From Aerococcus viridans (GTDB taxonomy: Bacteria; Bacillota; Bacilli; Lactobacillales; Aerococcaceae): a stretch of 64,000 nt of DNA. Below, one piece after another: positions 45,183 to 55,007 of the stretch (position 1 is the stretch's first letter; every line of letters begins with the position of its first letter). The notes under the pieces were generated by a model. It did not search any database. It was not told the origin of the DNA and worked only from the letters and a program-made list of their open reading frames with translations. Both the position numbers and the translations under genes were made by a program. The stretch covers positions 682,001 to 746,000 of the forward strand of contig NZ_NBTM02000001.1 in the NCBI RefSeq assembly GCF_002083135.2, written 5' to 3'.

Positions 45183-47381
45183 TTAAATCACACATGATTC
45201 ACATTGGTCAACACCGATTTCTTTATCGGAGTCATCTGTATAAGTCCGCACATAGTAAATCGATTTGATCCCTTGTGCCCAAGCATAATTACGCAAGCGG
45301 TTAAGGTCACGGGTAGTCATTTTGTCCGTATTACCATTTTTCCATTCATATAAACCTTGTGGAATAGTTGATTGCATAAACAGGGTCAAGGACATCCCTT
45401 GGTCAATATGTTTTTGTGCTGTTGCATAAGTATCGATTACTTGACGCATATCCGTTTCGTAAGCAGATTTGTAGTACTGGATAGTATCATTATCCAAGTA
45501 TGGTGCTGGATAAAACATTGAACCAATATTCGTTTCTTGACGGTTTTCAATTAAATGCACAATTGGATGAATAGAGGATGAAGCTTCATTGATATATGAA
45601 ATCGATCCGGTTGGTGCAACTGTTAATAGGTAAGCATTATATAGTCCATCCGCCATAATGGCTTGGTTTAATGCCGCCCAATCATTTGGTGTTGGGATAT
45701 GGATATGGTCGAATAGCTTAGCGACCTTCTCAGATTGGAAAACGAACGGTTCTTGGTTATCAATGTAACGCTCACGAATGTAAGAACCATCGGCATAAGC
45801 TGATTGGTCAAATTCAAAGAAGCTTTCTCCACGTTCCTTAGCAATCTGGTTTGAAGTTTTCAAAGCATAGTAACGTAATGCCATAAAGTAAGCATCCGTT
45901 AGCTCTAACGCTTCTGGCGAACCGTAGTGGATTTGATTAGTTGCCAGTGCTGTATGTAATCCCATCGCTCCTAATCCAATCGAGTTATAAGCTGAGTTAC
46001 CACGTTCAACACTTGGCACAGCTTGGATTGATGTCATATCAGAAACAGCAGTTAAAGCCCGTACAGCTGTATCCACAGCTTTTTCAAAGTCATTCATCTT
46101 CAACATTTCCGTGATATTAGTTGAAGCCAAGTTACATGAAATATCTAGTCCGACTTCCTCGTAAGTGAGGTCCTCGTTTAAAATAGACGGTTTTTGGACC
46201 TGCATGATTTCAGAACATAAGTTAGACATGGTAATGGTCCCGTTGACTGGATTTTCACGGTTGGCCGTATCCACATTCATGATGTAAGGATAACCAGACT
46301 CTTGTTGCAGACGAGAAATCTCTTGTTCTAGTTCCCGGGCATTGATTTTATATTTCTTGATTTCTTTGTTGGCGACCATATCCTCGTAGTGTTCAGTGAT
46401 ATCCACGTAACCAAATGGCTCGCCGTAGATTCTTTCCACGTCATATGGACTAAACAAGTACATGGGTTCATTTGTTTTCAATAGTTCGTAATACTTATCC
46501 GGCACAACCAGTCCTAAAGACAGGGTCTTCACACGAATTTTCTCATCTGCATTTTCTTTCTTAGTAGATAAGAACTCATACACATCCGGGTGGAAGGCGT
46601 TTAAATAAACAACCCCAGCACCATTCCGTTGCCCCAATTGGTTAGCATAAGAAAAGGCGTCCTCTAGAAGTTTCATGACTGGCACGACGCCTGAACCCGC
46701 ATTTTCAATACCCTTTATTGCGGCACCGGCTTCACGAAGGTTAGACAAGTTAACTCCTACACCACCACCGCGTTTAGACAGTTGAAGTGAGGAATTTACT
46801 GCACGGCCAATTGACTCCATATTATCTTGGACATCAATTAAGAAACAAGAAACCATCTCACCGCGACGCTTCTTACCTGCGTTTAAGAAGGTAGGTGTCG
46901 CCATTTGTAGACGGTGTTCAATGTGCTCTTCAGCAATATGCCAAGCTAAATCTTCATCGCCATCTGCTAAATACAAAGCAGTAAAAGCAATTCGGTCTTC
47001 ATATCTTTCTAAAAATCGTTTGTTGTCATTGGTTTTTAGCGCATATTGCGTGTAAAACTTATAAGCACCCATAAAGCTCTTGAAACGGAATTTATGGCTA
47101 TACAAATGATCAAACAAGGATTGGATGAAATCGAAAGAATACTTATTTAAGAAGCCTTCTTCAATATAATCATTGTTTACTAAATACTGTAATTTTTCTT
47201 CTAATGTATGGAAGAAAACCGTATTTGGGTTCACATATTCTAAGAAATAAGCCCTAACCGCTTCACGATCTTTATTTAATTGGATTTTCTTGTCAGCAGT
47301 TGGGATATTTACCATATTGTTAAGCTTAAAGTAAGTAATGTCTTTCGTATTTTCAATTTTTAATTTCTTGGTATCTGTCAA
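45183..47381 (-). CDS. nrdE: ribonucleotide reductase class Ib, alpha subunit
   Basis: 732-residue catalytic subunit that reduces NDPs. Active-site elements are visible: the first cysteine in GEMVSCFLIDVQDN, NLCSEIMQ with the radical-site cysteine, the NSAYNSIGLGAMGLHTAL block and the C-terminal redox pair CESC (residues 728-731) that is re-reduced by NrdH. The family N-terminus KDITYFKLNN lies upstream of the first internal ATG, so I accept the TTG at 47381 with GAGGAG in front. It overlaps nrdI by 29 bases. Confidence 0.97.
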   Translation of the reverse strand: MTDTKKLKIENTKDITYFKLNNMVNIPTADKKIQLNKDREAVRAYFLEYVNPNTVFFHTLEEKLQYLVNNDYIEEGFLNKYSFDFIQSLFDHLYSHKFRFKSFMGAYKFYTQYALKTNDNKRFLERYEDRIAFTALYLADGDEDLAWHIAEEHIEHRLQMATPTFLNAGKKRRGEMVSCFLIDVQDNMESIGRAVNSSLQLSKRGGGVGVNLSNLREAGAAIKGIENAGSGVVPVMKLLEDAFSYANQLGQRNGAGVVYLNAFHPDVYEFLSTKKENADEKIRVKTLSLGLVVPDKYYELLKTNEPMYLFSPYDVERIYGEPFGYVDITEHYEDMVANKEIKKYKINARELEQEISRLQQESGYPYIMNVDTANRENPVNGTITMSNLCSEIMQVQKPSILNEDLTYEEVGLDISCNLASTNITEMLKMNDFEKAVDTAVRALTAVSDMTSIQAVPSVERGNSAYNSIGLGAMGLHTALATNQIHYGSPEALELTDAYFMALRYYALKTSNQIAKERGESFFEFDQSAYADGSYIRERYIDNQEPFVFQSEKVAKLFDHIHIPTPNDWAALNQAIMADGLYNAYLLTVAPTGSISYINEASSSIHPIVHLIENRQETNIGSMFYPAPYLDNDTIQYYKSAYETDMRQVIDTYATAQKHIDQGMSLTLFMQSTIPQGLYEWKNGNTDKMTTRDLNRLRNYAWAQGIKSIYYVRTYTDDSDKEIGVDQCESCVI

Positions 47382-47757
47382 TTTTCTCTAACTCCTCTGT
47401 TAACTTAGCCACGTCATAGGCAGATCCTTGGAACTCAAATCCATGTAAGACAGGAATATCGAACTCAGCAGATAGTTCTTTTACTGTTACACAGAATAAT
47501 TGGGCAAAGTTGCGGTTACCCCCACCAAAAAAGCCCTTGCATAACTTAGCATTATCCGCCCATTCTAAAAATTCTTCAGCCGTTTCAATCACGTCACCAT
47601 ACACATGACTTTCATATGATGGAATCACCATAATAAAAGGCTCAGTCATTGTCACTGGTGCTATTGCTGATGAAATTTCATAAGTATCGAAGCCTTGAAC
47701 TTTATTGATAAAACGTCTAGTTTGACCCGTCAATGAATAATAAACTATGCTTGCCAT
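47353..47757 (-). CDS. nrdI: flavodoxin-like NrdI
   Basis: 134-residue flavodoxin-like protein that supplies the oxidant for assembling the Mn-tyrosyl radical of NrdF. The FMN phosphate loop is SLTGQTRRFI, and the glycine-rich GGGNRNFAQLFC segment with the NrdI signature is present. ATG 47757 overlaps nrdH by 13 bases. Confidence 0.95.
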   Translation of the reverse strand: MASIVYYSLTGQTRRFINKVQGFDTYEISSAIAPVTMTEPFIMVIPSYESHVYGDVIETAEEFLEWADNAKLCKGFFGGGNRNFAQLFCVTVKELSAEFDIPVLHGFEFQGSAYDVAKLTEELEKIDRYQEIKN

Positions 47758-47984
47758 GCTTCCACCAAAGCTTCCATCTTTTCAGGTACATAACCATTGA
47801 AATGGTTTCCTGTTGAGTCTGCAATTACTGGTAAAGACAAGTAACCTAATTCTTTTACTTCATCTAGATACATGTCCTCTAGATCTACCCGTTTCTCTTC
47901 AAAAGGAATCTCTTTAGCTTCAAGGTATTTCTTAGCAAATACACATTGTGGGCAGCCACTCTTTGCATAAACTGTGATTGTCAT
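47745..47984 (-). CDS. nrdH: glutaredoxin-like NrdH
   Basis: 79-residue redoxin that delivers electrons to NrdE. The redox motif is CPQC at residues 11-14, and the C-terminal half has LSLPVIADSTGNHFNGYVP. ATG 47984 is chosen because GAGGAG lies eight bases upstream, whereas the ATG six bases earlier would be too close. It is first in the nrdHIEF operon, behind two NrdR boxes. Confidence 0.94.
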   Translation of the reverse strand: MTITVYAKSGCPQCVFAKKYLEAKEIPFEEKRVDLEDMYLDEVKELGYLSLPVIADSTGNHFNGYVPEKMEALVEAWQA

Positions 47985-48013
47985 GGTCATTACTCCTCGC
48001 TTTTTATTAAAAA

Positions 48014-48060
48014 ACACAATAAATTGTGCTTTGTTTATTTTTTAACCCTATATATTGTGT
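48014..48060 (-). promoter_or_regulatory. two NrdR boxes of the nrdHIEF operon
   Basis: Sites ACACAATAAATTGTGC (48014-48029) and ACCCTATATATTGTGT (48045-48060) match the NrdR consensus ACACWATATATWGTGT at about 14 and 15 of 16 positions. Their starts are 31 bp apart, three helical turns, the usual spacing for cooperative NrdR binding. NrdR represses ribonucleotide reductase when dATP is high. Confidence 0.88.
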
Positions 48061-48073
48061 TTAATCTAGTCAT

Positions 48074-48103
48074 AGTATAGGGGTGGAGATGAACTATTAT
48101 CAA
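48074..48103 (-). promoter_or_regulatory. nrdH promoter
   Basis: On the minus strand TTGATA (48098-48103), an 18-base spacer and TATACT (48074-48079). Both NrdR boxes lie just downstream, across the transcript start. Confidence 0.6.
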
Positions 48104-48310
48104 TCCTTATTCACAAGTTCCATAAAAGAAATAACAAATTGTATCTTCTAATTTTTATAGAATATGATAAATTAGGGGTCTTTAAACGTTTTATATTTTA
48201 TACAAAAATACGATGGTGATTTTCGATAAAATGTAAGCAATTTTTGTATTTACTTATAGCTTTTTTTAAACTATTAAGTTATACACGTCTTTTTGTAGCG
48301 TTTAAATATA

Positions 48311-48347
48311 AAAAAAAACCCTATCCAAGTTTTTACGCTTAGATAGG
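48311..48347 (-). terminator. terminator after gltX
   Basis: On the minus strand CCCTATCTAAG pairs with CTTGGATAGGG, followed by nine T residues. Confidence 0.88.
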
Positions 48348-48364
48348 GGGTATTAAATGTTTGA

Positions 48365-49840
48365 TTATAGACTTGCTAATGCTTGGTCTAAGTGGTGGGC
48401 TACTTTTTCTTTACCCAATACTTCAATTGTTAAACCAATTGAAGGACCGTGTTGTTCACCTGAAGTGGCTACACGGATTGGCATATATAAGTTTTTACCT
48501 TTTACGCCAGTTTCTTTTTGAACAGCTTTGATGGCTGCCATAATGTTTTCCTCTTTGAAGTCATCAGCTGGAATTTCCGCTAATTTCGCTTGGAAGGCTT
48601 TTAAAACATCCGCCACACCTTCGCCAGCTAATACTTCTTTAGCATCATCTGCGATGTGTAGTTCATCTTGGAAGAACATATCTGATAAATCAACGATTTC
48701 AGCTGCATATGACATTTCATCTTTGTATAATGAAACCAATTTTTCAGTCCAAGCGCGTTCTTCTGCTGTAGAAGTTTCAGATACACGGCCAGCTCTTTGT
48801 AGATGTTCAATCGCTAATTTCGCTACATCTTCAGCTTCTGCAGCTTTCATGTAACGGTTATTGATCCATTCTAGTTTTTTGTTATCAAAGGCTGCTGGTG
48901 ATTTACTTAAACGGTCTGTATCAAAGATCTCAATCAATTCATCGTGTGAGAAGATTTCTTCTTCGCCTTTTGGAGACCAACCTAATAATGTAATGAAGTT
49001 GAACATTGCATCCGGTAGGTAACCTAAGTCACGGTATTGTTCGATAAATTGTAAGATTGACCCGTCACGTTTAGATAATTTTTTACCTGTTTCAGCGTTA
49101 ACGATTAATGTCATATGACCAAATGTTGGACGTTCAAATCCTAAAGCGTCATAAATCATTAATTGTTTAGGTGTGTTCGCAATATGGTCGTCACCACGTA
49201 ATACGTGAGTGATTTCCATCAAGTGGTCGTCAACAACAACGGCGAAGTTGTAAGTTGGCATACCGTCTTGTTTACGGATAACGAAGTCACCTGAAATGGC
49301 TGCTGACTCAAAAGAGATGTCCCCTTTTACCATGTCATCAAAGGTATAAGTGGTGTTTTCAGGTACGCGGAAACGGATTGTTTCTGGGCGACCTTCTGCA
49401 CGTGCTGCGTCGATTTCTTCTTGTGATTTATCGCGCCATTTACCAATATAACGTGGTGTTTCACCGTTTGCGACTTGGGCTTCATGTTCTGCTTCGATTT
49501 CCTCAGAAGTATCAAATGCATAGTAAGCTAAGCCTTTATCTAGTAATTCTGTTAGGTAACGGTCGTAGATTTCCTTACGTTCAGATTGACGGTAAGGTCC
49601 AAATTCACCTGGCTTATCTGGACCTTCATCCCACTCAATACCCAACCACTGTAGGTTTTCTAGTTGAGATCTTTCTCCGTCCTCAAGGTTTCGTTTTGTA
49701 TCGGTATCTTCAATACGAATAATAAATTCCCCGCCGTTGTGACGAGCGAATAAATAGTTGAACAAGGCGGTACGAGCATTCCCGATATGTAAATGGCCAG
49801 TTGGACTTGGCGCATAGCGTACGCGTACTTTATCTGACAT
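48365..49840 (-). CDS. gltX: glutamyl-tRNA synthetase
   Basis: 491-residue class I synthetase. The HIGH motif is [20 protein letters not shown] and the KMSKS motif is [12 protein letters not shown]. The catalytic domain contains [21 protein letters not shown] and the C-terminal anticodon-binding half is all helical. Length and motifs fit the GltX that in most Firmicutes also charges tRNA-Gln before amidation. The ATG at 49840 has AAAGGAG upstream. It is monocistronic here, unlike the Bacillus gltX-cysE-cysS cluster. Confidence 0.97.
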   Translation of the reverse strand: MSDKVRVRYAPSPTGHLHIGNARTALFNYLFARHNGGEFIIRIEDTDTKRNLEDGERSQLENLQWLGIEWDEGPDKPGEFGPYRQSERKEIYDRYLTELLDKGLAYYAFDTSEEIEAEHEAQVANGETPRYIGKWRDKSQEEIDAARAEGRPETIRFRVPENTTYTFDDMVKGDISFESAAISGDFVIRKQDGMPTYNFAVVVDDHLMEITHVLRGDDHIANTPKQLMIYDALGFERPTFGHMTLIVNAETGKKLSKRDGSILQFIEQYRDLGYLPDAMFNFITLLGWSPKGEEEIFSHDELIEIFDTDRLSKSPAAFDNKKLEWINNRYMKAAEAEDVAKLAIEHLQRAGRVSETSTAEERAWTEKLVSLYKDEMSYAAEIVDLSDMFFQDELHIADDAKEVLAGEGVADVLKAFQAKLAEIPADDFKEENIMAAIKAVQKETGVKGKNLYMPIRVATSGEQHGPSIGLTIEVLGKEKVAHHLDQALASL

Positions 49841-49873
49841 GTTGATTTCTCCTTTTATCTTGTGCTTTCAATC

Positions 49874-49902
49874 AAAATAGGCTGGTAAAAATACCAACCT
49901 AA
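49874..49902 (-). terminator. terminator after yacL
   Basis: On the minus strand TTAGGTTGGTA pairs with TACCAGCCTA around TTTT, with TTTTG following. Confidence 0.65.
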
Positions 49903-49926
49903 TTTTCCATCATTATAATTATATAT

Positions 49927-51120
49927 CTAGTCAGCTATTTTGGCAAAGACCATGCGTCCTGCATTGGTTTGAATGGCTGATGTAATCTCTACTGAAAGGG
50001 TTTCATCAATATGATGTTTCCCTTCTTCAACAACAATCATCGTCCCGTCATCCATATAAGCAACCCCTTGTTGTCGCTCTGTACCAGCTTTTACAATATG
50101 TACAGAAATCGTTTCGCCAGGAATCACAACAGATTTCACTGAATTAGCTAACTCATTAATGTTTAATACTTTAATCTTGTGGAATTGACTCACTTTATTC
50201 AAGTTATAATCATTGGTTACCACAACACCATCAACTAATTTGGCTAGACGCAATAATTTTAAGTCTACTTCCGGTTCATCATCGAAATCGCCCGTGTAGA
50301 AATCTACAACTACATCATCTAGCGCTTGAATTTGATTTAAAATATCCAAACCGCGTCGGCCACGAACTCGCTTCAATGAGTCTGCTGAATCTGCAATGTA
50401 TTGTAATTCTTTCAATACAAAGTTGGGTACCACTATCACGCCTTCGATAAATCCGGCTTTTAAGACATCTAAGATCCGTCCATCGATAATCACTGATGTA
50501 TCTAAAATCTTATAGGGTTGGTAAGCCTCATCTGCAGCTTGTCTAAGTGATAGTAAGGCATCCGTATACATATCAAGGTCTTCTGAGTGAGTTGATAAGT
50601 CACTTTCACGTGTTTCCTTATCTAATTGTACATCCTCAGTAATAGCCGTATCCGCTGATTCACTACGTCTCACCTGCGGAAAACGGGTAAGCATTTCCAT
50701 AATCTCAACGCTCTTATTAGAGAAGATATAGAAACCTAATACACCTAAAACAATGGTTAAGACAATTGGCAAGATATTTGAAATGAATGGCCAACCAATC
50801 GCCACTAAGGGAATGTTGATTAACCAAGCTAAAACTAGTCCAATAATAACACCTACTGCAGAAACTAAAACCTTTTCGATCGATAACTGACGCATGTCAC
50901 GCTCGATATTGCGAATAAAACGCATCAATAAAGGCTGTGTTAACCCGTAAATAAGAAAAAGAATAATTGCACCAAGTACGATGTTAAACAATGGAGAATA
51001 GAAAAAGCTAATGTTGATATTGATCATGTCCCAAAGTAACGGTAATACATAATAACCTATTGAAGACCCTAGTATCACAGTGAGTACGCGAGACAATATT
51101 TTCCAAAATCTTTCGTTCAT
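49927..51120 (-). CDS. yacL: PIN/TRAM membrane protein, YacL-like
   Basis: 397-residue protein with four membrane segments in the first 150 residues, a PIN domain starting at ILDTSVIIDGRILDVLKAGF and containing GRRGLDILNQIQ and VVTNDYNLNKV with the acidic nuclease residues, and a C-terminal TRAM domain (ETISVHIVKAGTERQQGVAYMDDGTMIVVEEG). It belongs to the radA-yacL-gltX neighbourhood. The function of the family is not settled; it is a likely membrane-anchored nucleic acid-binding protein. ATG 51120 has GGAGG eight bases upstream; the earlier GTG would abut it. Confidence 0.9.
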   Translation of the reverse strand: MNERFWKILSRVLTVILGSSIGYYVLPLLWDMININISFFYSPLFNIVLGAIILFLIYGLTQPLLMRFIRNIERDMRQLSIEKVLVSAVGVIIGLVLAWLINIPLVAIGWPFISNILPIVLTIVLGVLGFYIFSNKSVEIMEMLTRFPQVRRSESADTAITEDVQLDKETRESDLSTHSEDLDMYTDALLSLRQAADEAYQPYKILDTSVIIDGRILDVLKAGFIEGVIVVPNFVLKELQYIADSADSLKRVRGRRGLDILNQIQALDDVVVDFYTGDFDDEPEVDLKLLRLAKLVDGVVVTNDYNLNKVSQFHKIKVLNINELANSVKSVVIPGETISVHIVKAGTERQQGVAYMDDGTMIVVEEGKHHIDETLSVEITSAIQTNAGRMVFAKIAD

Positions 51121-51289
51121 TTTATTCACCTCCTTTTCTAAAAAAATAAATTATGAAGCGGTTTCTTTACTATACTACCGCTTTTTATAGTATAACTTTT
51201 TGTATACATTTACACAATAAGCTGACTTAAAATACAGTCCAGTATTTATCATCTTAACCTGAAATTAACATATGACGCATATTCTAGAT

Positions 51290-51327
51290 AAAAAGAGAGC
51301 TTGGCTACTGTTCGGTCCAAACTCTCC
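51290..51327 (-). terminator. terminator after radA
   Basis: On the minus strand GAGAGTTTGG pairs with CCAAGCTCTC with one mismatch, followed by TTTTTATC. Confidence 0.75.
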
Positions 51328-51336
51328 AGTATTTAT

Positions 51337-52719
51337 CTATTTCGGAAAAATCGCATTCAACACTTCTCTTACAGTAGTTACACCAACTACTTGTATTTTT
51401 TGTTTGCCAGTTAAACCTGATAAGGCATTTTTAGGGATAAAAACCCGCTCAAAACCTAATTTTTCAGCTTCTTGAACACGTTCCGCAATTCTTGTTACCC
51501 GTCTAATTTCGCCAGTCAAACCAATTTCACCAACAAAACAATCAGTTGGTTTCGTTTCTTTTTCTCGGTATGAAGAAGCCACAGCTACTGCGATAGCTAG
51601 GTCAATCGCTGGTTCATCTAAACGGACACCACCAGTTGATTTAAGATAGGCATCTTGGTTTTGGAGCATCAAGCCCGCTCGTTTCTCTAGTACGGCCATA
51701 ATTAGTGATACCCGTGAATAATCTAAACCAGAAGCTGTTCTACGGGCATTCCCAAATGAGGTAGGTGTAAGTAGCGCTTGAATTTCCGTTAAAATTGGTC
51801 GTGTTCCTTCCATCGAGGCAACAACCGCTGATCCATTAGTGCCAGCTAGCCGTTCTTCTAAGAAGAGTTCAGACGGGTTAGCCACTTCATGCAAGCCGTC
51901 TTGTTGCATGTCAAAGACCCCAATTTCATTGGTCGATCCAAACCGGTTCTTCACTGCCCGTAAAATCCTGAAAGTATCATGCTTCTCACCCTCAAAATAC
52001 AGTACAGTATCCACCATATGCTCTAGAATACGCGGTCCAGCAATGTTTCCTTCTTTCGTCACATGCCCAACGATAAAAATACCGATATTTTGTGACTTGG
52101 CTAATTTCATTAACTCTGCTGTTGTTTGGCGGACTTGGCCAACTGATCCAGCCGTTGATGTCGCATCCTCGTGGGTCATAGTTTGAATAGAGTCAATCAC
52201 TACAAAGCGCGGTTGTAAGTCATAAATAGCATCTTGGATAGCCGCCATGTCCGTTTCTGCATAAACATAGAAATCTGCACCTTCAAATCCTAGTCGGTCT
52301 GCTCGTAGTTTGATTTGATGCATCGATTCCTCTCCCGACACATATAAAACTGGCCCAGCACTCTGATGTAATTCAGCAGATACCTGTAGCATCAAGGTTG
52401 ACTTCCCAATTCCTGGGTCACCACCAATTAAAACCAGCGAACCTTGCACCACACCGCCACCTAAGACGCGATTTAATTCGCCTAATTGGGTCTGGATACG
52501 CGGGGTTTCTTCCCCTTTAACCGTCGCTAATTTTTGTGGCTTCATCCGGCTTGAATTGGCTTGCCCAGCGCGTGTTTCAGGATGATCAATAGTCTTTCCA
52601 TATAAGCGTTCTTCTTCCATTTGGTTCCAGGCCCCACAATTTGGACACTTGCCGTAGAACTGCACACTCTCATAACCACAAGCCTGACACACATATCTCG
52701 TTGTCGTTTTCTTCGCCAT
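51337..52719 (-). CDS. radA: DNA repair protein RadA
   Basis: 460-residue RecA-related helicase for recombination intermediates. N-terminal zinc finger CQACGYE-CPNCGAW, Walker [12 protein letters not shown], Walker B-type VVIDSIQTM, the RadA-specific KNRFGSTNE, and a Lon-like C-terminal domain with [24 protein letters not shown] 52719 is chosen; the GTG further up touches AAAGGA directly. It lies between dut and yacL, separated from yacL by a terminator. Confidence 0.96.
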   Translation of the reverse strand: MAKKTTTRYVCQACGYESVQFYGKCPNCGAWNQMEEERLYGKTIDHPETRAGQANSSRMKPQKLATVKGEETPRIQTQLGELNRVLGGGVVQGSLVLIGGDPGIGKSTLMLQVSAELHQSAGPVLYVSGEESMHQIKLRADRLGFEGADFYVYAETDMAAIQDAIYDLQPRFVVIDSIQTMTHEDATSTAGSVGQVRQTTAELMKLAKSQNIGIFIVGHVTKEGNIAGPRILEHMVDTVLYFEGEKHDTFRILRAVKNRFGSTNEIGVFDMQQDGLHEVANPSELFLEERLAGTNGSAVVASMEGTRPILTEIQALLTPTSFGNARRTASGLDYSRVSLIMAVLEKRAGLMLQNQDAYLKSTGGVRLDEPAIDLAIAVAVASSYREKETKPTDCFVGEIGLTGEIRRVTRIAERVQEAEKLGFERVFIPKNALSGLTGKQKIQVVGVTTVREVLNAIFPK

Positions 52720-52766
52720 ATTGGACTTCACTCCTTTCTATTTATTTGAAAAATGACAACTGACTA

Positions 52767-53306
52767 TTATTGACCGGAAGAGCCAAAACCACCTGCACGC
52801 ACTTGATCACTTGGCTGGTCATCAGCAGTCGTTAAGAAAGAAAGGAAAATCCCTTGCGCAATACGCTCACCCTTTTTAATCTGAACGTCACGTAAACCAA
52901 AGTTTACTAATTGAACAAATAAGTGACCTTCATTACTTTCATTATTGTAGTAATCTGCATCAACAATACCTATCCCATTAGGTAATGAAAGCCCACGTTT
53001 AAGGGGGTTTGAAGACCGACAAGCTAATTGTAAGTACTCATTCTCGCCCATATAAGCTTTCAAACCTGTTGGCACTAGCACTGGTTTCATAGCACTTTCG
53101 TCTACTTCACCTGCTACATTTAAATGAGCAAGGTCTTTTAGCACATGCTTCACACCGGTCTTCCACATTGCCGGTACAATAATATCTTCAGCCGCTGCGA
53201 TATCATAGCCAGCCGATAGAGTTGTTGATCGTCTTGGTAATGTAATTGCCTCATCATTAGCATAGGCCGAGATTTTCTCAAATCCTCGTGTATTTTCTAC
53301 TGTCAT
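52767..53306 (-). CDS. dut: deoxyuridine triphosphatase
   Basis: 179-residue dUTPase that hydrolyses dUTP to dUMP and keeps uracil out of DNA. Motif 1 is AGYDIAAAEDIIVP, motif 2 CRSSNPLKRGL, motif 3 GIGIVDADYYNN, motif 4 KKGERIAQGIFL, and the C-terminal P-loop-like motif 5 is RAGGFGSSG. It is longer than the common 145-residue bacterial form because of inserts in the first half (KTGVKHVLKDLAHLNVAGEV). It precedes radA by 47 bases and is likely co-transcribed. ATG 53306 has AAAGGATGG upstream. Confidence 0.94.
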   Translation of the reverse strand: MTVENTRGFEKISAYANDEAITLPRRSTTLSAGYDIAAAEDIIVPAMWKTGVKHVLKDLAHLNVAGEVDESAMKPVLVPTGLKAYMGENEYLQLACRSSNPLKRGLSLPNGIGIVDADYYNNESNEGHLFVQLVNFGLRDVQIKKGERIAQGIFLSFLTTADDQPSDQVRAGGFGSSGQ

Positions 53307-53408
53307 AAACAAATTCCATCCTTTACTACGCATACTTGAATTTTACTGACCTATTGTACCATTGATTAGCAGATTTCTAAACGTTAGACCATGTGGATTC
53401 AGTGCTAC

Positions 53409-55007
53409 TTACTCGCTCTGGTCAGCAGCAACCACTTCATCATCCTCCACTTGTGCTGCTTCTACATCCGGTTCAGCCATTTCTTCAGTAGGGGTTTCTT
53501 CAAAATAGCTAGTATCTTCAAAATCTTCATCTGCTTCACCGTCAATATGCTCTGCATCAGACTTGTTGACCCAAACGGACATTGAACCAGCATGTACTTT
53601 AAATACACCAGTACCATCCTCTTCAATGGTTACCGATCCTTCAATTTCACCCATCGCGTCTACCCACTCTTCTCCTACATGAAGTTCTCCTACATACATA
53701 CGCTTCTTCGCCTGTTCACCATTGGTTGCGATAAAAGCGAGTCCATCTGGATGTTCATCATCGCCAGTTCGGGTATAACCAATACAATTTTTATGGTCAA
53801 AATAATCATGTTGATCACCGTAGGCATTTTCCTGTCTTAAGGCTAAAAGCTTATCTAAGGTATCTTGGAAACCTTTGTAGTCGATACTTTCAATACCATA
53901 ATAATCTCCGTAAAAAATAGCTGGTAGGCCGGATTGGTGCAGCAAAATCACCCCGTAAGCAATGGGTTTAAACCATTCGTCCACCCAAGATTCAAGGGAT
54001 TGCCCTGGTTGTGAGTCGTGGTTGTCGACAAAAGGCACAGCTAAATCAGGTCGTTCTTTTAATAATGATCCTTCAAGCAGTGATCCCATATCAAATTGAT
54101 CCCAAGAAGTCGCCGCTTGTTTAAAACGTTGATGTAAGGCCACATCAAATAGGTCAATTTGATAATCCGTTTCCGCTAAATAATCGAAAAGTACACCGGT
54201 ATTACTTTGCCAGTATTCCCCTACAACATAAATATCTGGCTTACTTTCTCGTAAAGCAGATATTAGCTGGTCGACAAAAGCAAAATCGATATGTTTTAAG
54301 GCATCCATTCTAAAGCCATTTAAATTAAAAGAATCTAAGTACCAATACGCCCATTTTAAGACTTCTTCTTGAACATAAGGATTACCATAATCGATATCTG
54401 CAAACATTAAATAGTCGAAGTTACCATTCTCTCCGTCCACTGCTTCATCATCTGCCCAACCTTTATTCTCACCTTTAATCATAAAGATGCCACTTTCACC
54501 CGTTTTTTGATCAAAATCAGTCCCAGAGAAGCAGTTAAAATCCCAAATAAAATCAGAATATTCCCCGTTACGGCCTGGGAAGGTAAACTTGGTCCAACCT
54601 TCAATATCCCGAGCTTCACCAAGCTTTTCTTGTCGATTTGTTGGGTTCATTGGATAGGCTTGAAATACTTCCGTTTCATCAGCCCCACCCTTATGGTTTA
54701 AAACGGCATCCGCTAGCACCCAAATATCCTGTTCATGTAAGGCATCAATTGCCGCTTGGTATTCTGCACGAGTCCCGTATTTGGTACGAATCGTCCCTTT
54801 TTGATCAAATTCCCCAATATCAAATAAGTCGTAAGTCCCGTAGCCAACGTCGTCACTCGATTGACCTTTAGTTGCTGGCGGCATCCACACATGAGAAATC
54901 CCAATTGATGCCAAGTGTTCAGCATCTTCCGCTAACTTTTTCCATAAAGTCCCGTCGTCCGGTAAATCCCATTCAAAATACTGCATTAATACGCCATTCA
55001 TCACCAT
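53409..55007 (-). CDS. cytosolic alpha-amylase with acidic C-terminal tail
   Basis: 532-residue GH13 enzyme (subfamily 5 by appearance). No signal peptide: the protein starts MVMNGVLMQYFEWDLPDDG. The four GH13 regions are visible: DAVLNHKGG, GFRMDALKHID with the nucleophile Asp, VGEYW with the acid/base Glu, and FVDNHDSQPGQ with the third catalytic Asp. The last 47 residues, from about 486, are very rich in Glu and Asp and have no place in the fold, a striking extension compared with the usual 480-510 residue enzymes. Role: intracellular breakdown of maltodextrins or glycogen. GGAGG precedes the start. Confidence 0.92.
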   Translation of the reverse strand: MVMNGVLMQYFEWDLPDDGTLWKKLAEDAEHLASIGISHVWMPPATKGQSSDDVGYGTYDLFDIGEFDQKGTIRTKYGTRAEYQAAIDALHEQDIWVLADAVLNHKGGADETEVFQAYPMNPTNRQEKLGEARDIEGWTKFTFPGRNGEYSDFIWDFNCFSGTDFDQKTGESGIFMIKGENKGWADDEAVDGENGNFDYLMFADIDYGNPYVQEEVLKWAYWYLDSFNLNGFRMDALKHIDFAFVDQLISALRESKPDIYVVGEYWQSNTGVLFDYLAETDYQIDLFDVALHQRFKQAATSWDQFDMGSLLEGSLLKERPDLAVPFVDNHDSQPGQSLESWVDEWFKPIAYGVILLHQSGLPAIFYGDYYGIESIDYKGFQDTLDKLLALRQENAYGDQHDYFDHKNCIGYTRTGDDEHPDGLAFIATNGEQAKKRMYVGELHVGEEWVDAMGEIEGSVTIEEDGTGVFKVHAGSMSVWVNKSDAEHIDGEADEDFEDTSYFEETPTEEMAEPDVEAAQVEDDEVVAADQSE

